Assembly: GCA_033030425.1 (NCBI GenBank)
Contig: JAUFSD010000019.1
Coordinates: 62,001-126,000, forward strand
Reading direction: 5' to 3'
DNA: 64,000 nt
Source: Verpa conica
Lineage: Eukaryota; Ascomycota; Pezizomycetes; Pezizales; Morchellaceae
Shown here: piece by piece, positions 58,720 through 64,000 of the stretch
How the letters are laid out: every line of letters starts with the position of its first letter
How positions within the stretch are numbered: the stretch's first letter is position 1
Notes under the pieces: model-generated
The model's input: only the letters and a program-made list of their open reading frames with translations
The model's database searches: none
Told to the model about the DNA's origin: nothing
Position numbers and translations under genes: made by a program

Positions 58720-59867
58720 TTAATGGTAGCTCCGGGACCTTCTAGCTAAACGTACCTTTATACATTCGTAGGCGCCAATAGGACCCGTATCATAAAATAT
58801 GTCGCTGCCGCTGCTGCTGCCAAAGCACCCCAGACATGAGACTGTCACCTCGGTATACCTTATGCCTAGTTGTCTTGGTATCATCTCCTGAGCCATCTCG
58901 ATGAGCTTTTCTGTTCGTTCGGGGATATCGAGAAAGGGCATAGGTGAATTTATAATGGTTTTGTTATAACCAACACTTATAAGTGACTTCCAGAGAGCTA
59001 TTTCCAGCAGACAAGTTCCGAGACTATAAATATCATATTCTATTGTATAGTAGTGTTCGGGGTAGATCCCTTGGTGGGTTGGGTGTAAATAGATACTATT
59101 TTCGGGAGTGGGGTGGTATAATCCGTAGCTCCTAGGTTGGGAGTAAAAATATCTTTGGAAGCCTATTAAAAAGGGGACCAAATCTCGTCGTCCTCATAAG
59201 AGTTGCCTTTATTTCTTTCAATAGTTGGAGGGTGGTCAAAAATAATTATTCTCTCTAGGCGGAAGTCTTTGTGCACAAGGTTAATTGAATATAGAGACGA
59301 AATCATTCTTCCAAGCTGCTTGGCAAGATTGATCCTTGCACCCGTAGCGACACTTTCGGGTTCCAGGGAAAGAAGGAGGTCTCGCAAAGATCGAGGGTTT
59401 ACTAGATTCCTAGGTACTTCGAACACTATTTTGAGTGTCTTTAGCGGTATCTCGGTATAGACTACTCCTACACAGGTTAGGATACCACAAGCCATGGGAC
59501 CGGCTAATTTGAGGGCCTTGAGTAGCTCCCCAATATCTTGGGGAGTATGCCTTATAGTACTAGTGGCCATATGGCTAGGGACCCGATCGATGATGAGCTG
59601 TCTACTGGTGCTTGGGGCTTTATACAACTGAGCGCGGGTATATTTGATCGACCACCTGAGCCCGAGGTTCCAGAAATTGCTATCTCTATGGATAATTGTT
59701 GGGTCGAAAAATGCTAATACCTCTATATTTTCTGGGACGTAGGTACCTGGCATATTTGGTAGAGGTTCTGTTGGACAAGGTGTTTCTGTTAGGCGAGGTT
59801 GTTGTGTTAGGCGGGGTGGTTGTGTTAGGGAAGGTGGTGCTGGTTTAACTGGCTGGGGCACTATCAT
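58720..59867 (-). CDS. Pseudokinase paralog lacking HeLo domain, interrupted by one frameshift
   Basis: Two overlapping frames, 59867-59166 and 59181-58720, together align end to end with the C-terminal half of the HeLo pseudokinase at 53211-54812. Shared blocks are FEVPRNLVNPRSLRDLLLSL, ARINLAKQLGRMISSLYS, LVHKDFRLERIIIFD, PFLIGFQRY and EYDIYSLGTCLLEIALWKSL. The frame switches in a CCCCTTTTT run at about 59168-59176; one base is missing relative to the paralog. The N-terminal HeLo domain is absent, replaced by a proline/threonine-rich linker (LTQPPRLTQQPRLTETPC). HRD reads HKD and DFG reads IGF, so no kinase activity is expected. The first ATG lies only 12 bp beyond the stop of the kinase gene upstream, and a GTTAGT...CTAAC...CTAG intron would fuse the two in frame. 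It may be a decaying paralog, a sequencing indel, or the C-terminal half of a kinase-pseudokinase fusion. Confidence 0.6.
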
Positions 59868-59879
59868 ACTAGGTAAATG

Positions 59880-61189
59880 TTAGAATACCTGGCTTAGAGG
59901 AGGATTGTTCCTTACGGAAATAAACACTAACCGTCCTTCCCTAACTCTTGCACCTGCAAAAATTCCCCGAAAGGTTTCTGAGACTGGGGAGGGACTTTTA
60001 ATTCGCTCATCTTCCACCTGTAAATCAAGATCTAAGCCCTCTTGCAGCCATGAACTCATAAGAGCGGCTGCAGATAATCGAGAGTTGGGGTTAGCGACCA
60101 GTAACTGTTTTAAAAATTCTATCGCCTCGCCATCTATACCGCATTTTCTTAGAACATCTGTCGGGAAGTCTTTTTTGCCTTTGCAAAAATCCCGGAAAAG
60201 TGACACATTTGTCTCCCGTGGTGGCGTGGTATGTACTATCCCCGTCTCATCCTCGACTGAACTGATACTGGGGACATGGAGGAATGGTGTTTCGGAAGTT
60301 AGAATCACATGCAGTAGACAGCCCAAGGCCCAGATATCTACAGCATTTGTATACTCCTTTCCACTTCTTAGAAAATCTTTAGGCATGGCGGAGCGCAGGA
60401 ATCTACGACCTCTGGGGCGAGATATCCAGCAGTTCCACACGAGGTGTGCAGGGCAGTGTTTTTCGCTTCTTTGGATATCCCAAAATCTGCAATTTTGACC
60501 CATATTGGCTTTATAGCAGCAATAAGAACATTCTATCGGTGTAACATGTACTGCGTCAGAATAATAGGTTGATATCAGGGTTAGAATTATATTGTCCAAA
60601 CCTGTGGCTTTAGATCACGATGGCAGATATTTCTTTCATGCAAGACAGCAAGACCTCTCAATAGTTGGCTAGTGATCTCTTTGGCATGCTGTTTTACGCT
60701 TGAGTTGTCGAGCGCGAGATACTGGCCCAAGTCCCCATATTCGATGTACTCCATTACGATGAAAATTGAGGTCCTATTCTCGTACCAACAAAGAAACTTC
60801 ACAAATAAATCTTGATGCTTTATCTTCTTATTAGCTTTACCATATTCCGGGGAGACTCAATAGGGAGGGTTGCTTATGTCGATTTGGGCCTGGAAGTCAC
60901 TTACGTCTGTCACTTTCGCCAAAACAGCAAGCTCACGCGAGTAATTTGTTTTCTGAGTCGTCCGGGCAAGTGCTTTGACAGCCCTTCTTTCTCCATCCTC
61001 TGTTTCTTCAAGGTAAACGATTCCAAACGTTCCTTGTCCAATATCCTTTTTCCAGGACCACCTTCTTTTGACCTCAACCTTCCTCTCGCTTGCAGCGGGG
61101 TCTGGCTCGTATGTTGTATGGATTACATCGTCCCCGTTGAATATTGTCTGGAGCTTATAAATCTCGGGGTCTGAAGTTGCGGTCGTCAT
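59880..61189 (-). CDS. Serine/threonine protein kinase, interrupted by one frameshift
   Basis: Exons 61189-60905, 60823-60602 and 60532-59880. Introns of 81 and 69 nt use GTAAGT and GTTTGG donors. Kinase landmarks in order: IGQGTFGIVYLEE (glycine loop), AVKALA (lysine), FIVMEYIEYGDL, ICHRDLKPQ|NVLIAAIKPIWVKIADFG, CGTAGYLAPE, YTNAVDIWALGCLLH and PNSRLSAAALMSSWL. All catalytic residues are present, so it looks like an active kinase. Between APE and the next block the frame slips by one base in the AGAGG stretch at about 60409-60413. No intron can explain it, since the only GT...AG there spans 34 nt. An extra 50-residue N-terminus precedes the kinase domain. The intron inside DLKPQ|NVL is shared with the kinase at the right edge, showing common descent. 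The C-terminus may continue into the pseudokinase at 59867. Confidence 0.7.
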
Positions 61190-62749
61190 GAGGCCTCGCT
61201 AGTGTCAAGAAACGACCTTGAGCTGGTGTGTGATCATGTTGTGGCACTTATTCGTGGGCTGTGGCGGAGCATCTCAGTAGATAGATAGCTTTACGTCATA
61301 AGGTCGCTTGTCCCATACATGATTCCAGCACTGTATCCCTCACTATACCTTATATACGCGTTATTTATTGCGAGTAGCTTGGTATCCCACCCAGTGATCA
61401 AGTTTGTAAGTTGGAGCGATAGAGTTACTATAATTATGTTCCGTATTAAAATCGCTTGGTTGGTTGGTTATGATAAGAATTACGGGTAGCTGCGTTGATA
61501 TTCGCTGTAACATAGCAAAGTTACCGGTAAGAAACTACCGGACAAGCCATCTTCTTCACACAGAAGGAATATATTTTTATATATTTGTCTTGCTTGATTC
61601 TCATGTTGGGTTAGGGCTGACACTAACTCTGCTAGTGTTGGTACACTATACCCGGAGGTGTTTTCTTATACCCTAGCACAATGATAGTTAAATATATGCA
61701 GGCCTAATGGATTAAATTACTAGGGGTTTGTAAAGGCGCTAGTAAAAGTTGGACCCACACACCACTAAATTTGCAAGCACCATGTTGAGGTCTATAAGAT
61801 AAATTAATTCCCCATAAAAGAGAGATAGTTGCTGTCGGGGAAGAAGGTGACATGAGGAAATTTAAGAGCCGAAGAGGCTTCTACTTGGTATGCCGAGAGG
61901 ATGATTTAACTAAGTATACATATACGTATTGATAAATCCTCTACCGACATGTATCAGCTTCCCCGAGGTATTTTATAGACGAGGAAATTTATATGATTCC
62001 TGATTCCGGAGTAGATACTGTACTAATTCCTAGCTGAGTATTATGATCTACACATGTAACGTCTGGGTAGAGCCGTATTGGGGTAGGTATTAAGTTTGAA
62101 AACTCCTAGCTATGACATAATACGCGGCCTCAACTATGACACCAAAACAGTTTGCCTCCTCATTATAATATGATACATCGATACATCATTCCACCAGATA
62201 TTCAAAAACCACCATAGTCATCAACTATCCATATCCCACTCTAAACTTCTGCCTGATCCGGTAGTCTTGGAGTGGGGACTCTAAGTACACTCGTTACGCC
62301 TGGGCTAGTGTCCTTATTGCTAGGTACCTCCAATCGGCGTTTGTTCCACTACATGGGGTATTCAGCACACGGCCAAGGGTCTTGGATGAAAGTAAAAACT
62401 TACCTCAGGCAAAATCGCGCCAAGTAAGACTTTTGCTATCTGAGGAATAGTCAGTATCTCTCACAGCGCTTCGGGTAGCATCGTCAGACTATAAACTTAC
62501 AAAGACCCAATATCCCTCAGATGTTTTGGGTTTATCGAGATGAGGCGATACTGCCATATATCAGCGCGTTAATATATGAGAAGGGCCACCCAAACACTCT
62601 AACTACGAACCTGACTGGAAATCCGCATATCCTCCTTTAGGATCGTAGTCTAAGAAGCGAGGTAGAATTTCGTCTGAGACTCCGTTACTGCCCAATTGGC
62701 AGAATTGAAATGCAGCAGCGTTAAAGGCTAATAAAGAGAGGGAGTTCAG
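61190..62749. other. Intergenic between two kinase genes
   Basis: AT-rich region with no supported gene. It should hold the promoter of the kinase starting at 61189 and the terminator of the one ending at 62750. Confidence 0.5.
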
Positions 62750-64000
62750 TTACTTAAGAGGGAACCAAAAAGTAACTAGACTTGAAACGTACGAACGTTT
62801 TCTTTCTGGAAAATGATTCTTGATGAAATATATATATTCTCCCAAGGCACTGGCTCCGGCCTAATAGAATATAAAATCAAAAACCCATGCCTTTAAGGCA
62901 AAGATAATGGGAGTTCCTACCTCCCAACCCGCAACAATACTAGTAATAGCTAGGGTAGGTTTCTCAAGGCTCCCATAAATCAGATACGGGATTATTACTC
63001 TGTCACAAATTACTCTTTCCAAGTTCTTGTTACCCACATATGGGCTCTGCACGATAAAATCCTGTAGATTCTCCTTGGTGGCATCTTTTTGGGATAGCTC
63101 AAGATTAGCAAACCCAGCGCTCACTATCCCCTTAGGTCTGGCAAATGTATAAATCTCTGCAACATTACTTAGGAACTTTCCAAGGTCCCTCATGTGGTTG
63201 TCATCAATTTTCATAGAGGGGCCGTCATCTACCCATCATATATTAGTACTACAGAACACCGACACAAGAGTATACGAGAAATAAAAGGTACATACCAATG
63301 ATTACTATAAGATCATAAAGAATTAATATTATCAAATCCATTGCAATATCCTTCGGACAACCGATATCTTGCAACATCGTAATCATATTTGCAGCTCTTT
63401 CGACATAAGATTCATGCAGGGCACGAGGGAAGAACTCTTTTAGGAGCGGATTTTCCTCGATAAACTTTGTTAAACGGTCATTGCATGTACCCATCGTGAT
63501 CCATAGGCTGTTTAAAGCATCTGCCGCAGTCATCCGGGATTGAGGATCTGCAGCTAAGAGCTTCTTCACAAATTCAATCCCACTCCTGCTCACTCGAGCC
63601 TTCTCTAAACTTCCCGTAGGAAACTCTACTCTTCCATTGCAATAGTCACGCATAAGCTCCATATCTGGCACATCCACCCAGTCCGAGGTATTATCACTAG
63701 GTGGTTCAACACCAGTCTCGGAGGGATCGTCATCCAAAAATGTTTCAAGGAATGGTATCTCCAAGGTCAGTATTTCATGTACTAACGCGCCCAAAGACCA
63801 CAAGTCCACGGCATTCGTGTATGACATTGGCTTTTCACCCCTACGTCTTGGGCGACGAGGTAGGAGCCCTTGTAGTTCCGGTGCCTTGTAGTTTGTGGTA
63901 CCGCAGTTTGTTCGCAGATTTGTATTCTGTTCGCTCTTCGATAATCCAAAATCGGTAATCTTGACCCATATTGGTGAGATACCGGCGATTAGAACGTTCT
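62750..64000 (-). CDS. Protein kinase fused to vWA-like domain (5' part outside the window)
   Basis: Exons visible: 63998-63296, 63228-62921 and 62860-62750; introns of 67 and 60 nt keep frame. The acceptor AG of the preceding intron is the last dinucleotide of the window, so the ATP-binding lobe lies beyond the edge. The kinase C-lobe reads NVLIAGISPIWVKITDFGLS, CGTTNYKAPELQG, YTNAVDLWSLGALVHEILTL and PQSRMTAADALNSLWI. After a linker, DLIVIIDDGPSMKID starts a region patterned like a von Willebrand A domain: hydrophobic strand, D-D-G-P-S in place of the DxSxS metal site, helix (LGKFLSNVAEIY), VSAGFAN strand and LAITSIVAGWEAGAS near the end. The metal-site residues are degenerate. Kinase half certain, vWA half inferred. 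It is a paralog of the kinase at 59880-61189, with the same intron before NVLI. Confidence 0.75.

Noticed and set aside
60372..60405. 34-nt GT...AG segment as an intron to explain the kinase frame slip
   Set aside because: Shorter than any intron in the window (minimum about 43 nt) and it would delete residues that align with the paralog.

Overview
The window looks like nuclear DNA of a filamentous ascomycete (Pezizomycotina). Real genes are broken by short GT-AG introns of about 43-113 nt, many with a CTAAC/CTAAT/CTGAC branch motif just before the acceptor. The gene set is typically fungal: a Zn2Cys6 regulator, a DUF3433 membrane protein, a HeLo-type pseudokinase, F-box/ankyrin proteins, a GH27 alpha-galactosidase and an Ipk1-type kinase. 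Low gene density, abundant short inverted-repeat elements and many F-box/ankyrin and kinase paralogs would fit a repeat-rich Pezizomycete such as a truffle relative. That last step is only a guess.

Layout. Bases 1-7920 are a higher-order satellite built around the palindrome CTCCCG-NN-CGGGAG, interrupted at about 4915-6310 by an AATACACT-type minisatellite with a roughly 510-bp duplication; no gene is supported there. 8.8-10.4 kb is an F-box/ankyrin gene (minus). 10.4-17.5 kb is gene-poor with MITEs. 17.5-21.4 kb is a four-exon DUF3433 multi-pass membrane protein (plus). 21.4-29.9 kb is gene-poor and holds MITEs and two decayed genes, one a RING-finger relic. 29.9-30.8 kb is an unknown protein made of two copies of one domain. 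33.8-34.9 kb is a putative deaminase-fold protein with a CAE...CxxC signature. 35.9-36.8 kb is a second F-box/ankyrin gene. 37.7-42.7 kb is a divergent pair, a Zn2Cys6 regulator and an MFS transporter, sharing a 603-bp promoter region with CGG-N3-CCG sites. 44.4-47.3 kb has a small coiled-coil protein and a secreted GH27 enzyme. 49.0-51.6 kb is an 801-aa nucleotidyltransferase-fold protein. 53.2-64 kb, all on the minus strand, holds a HeLo-pseudokinase, Ipk1, a HeLo-less pseudokinase paralog, a protein kinase, and the 3' part of a kinase joined to a vWA-like domain.

Working together. The regulator/transporter pair is the clearest functional unit and is probably an efflux or uptake module under its own regulator. 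The 53-64 kb stretch groups kinase and pseudokinase proteins of the kind linked to fungal incompatibility and cell-death signalling. Two of these genes each carry a single-base frameshift, whereas the other long multi-exon genes read cleanly. This points to local decay of a recently duplicated family, unless the indels are sequencing errors. Exon joins were worked out by hand from splice motifs and reading-frame continuity and have not been tested against transcripts.
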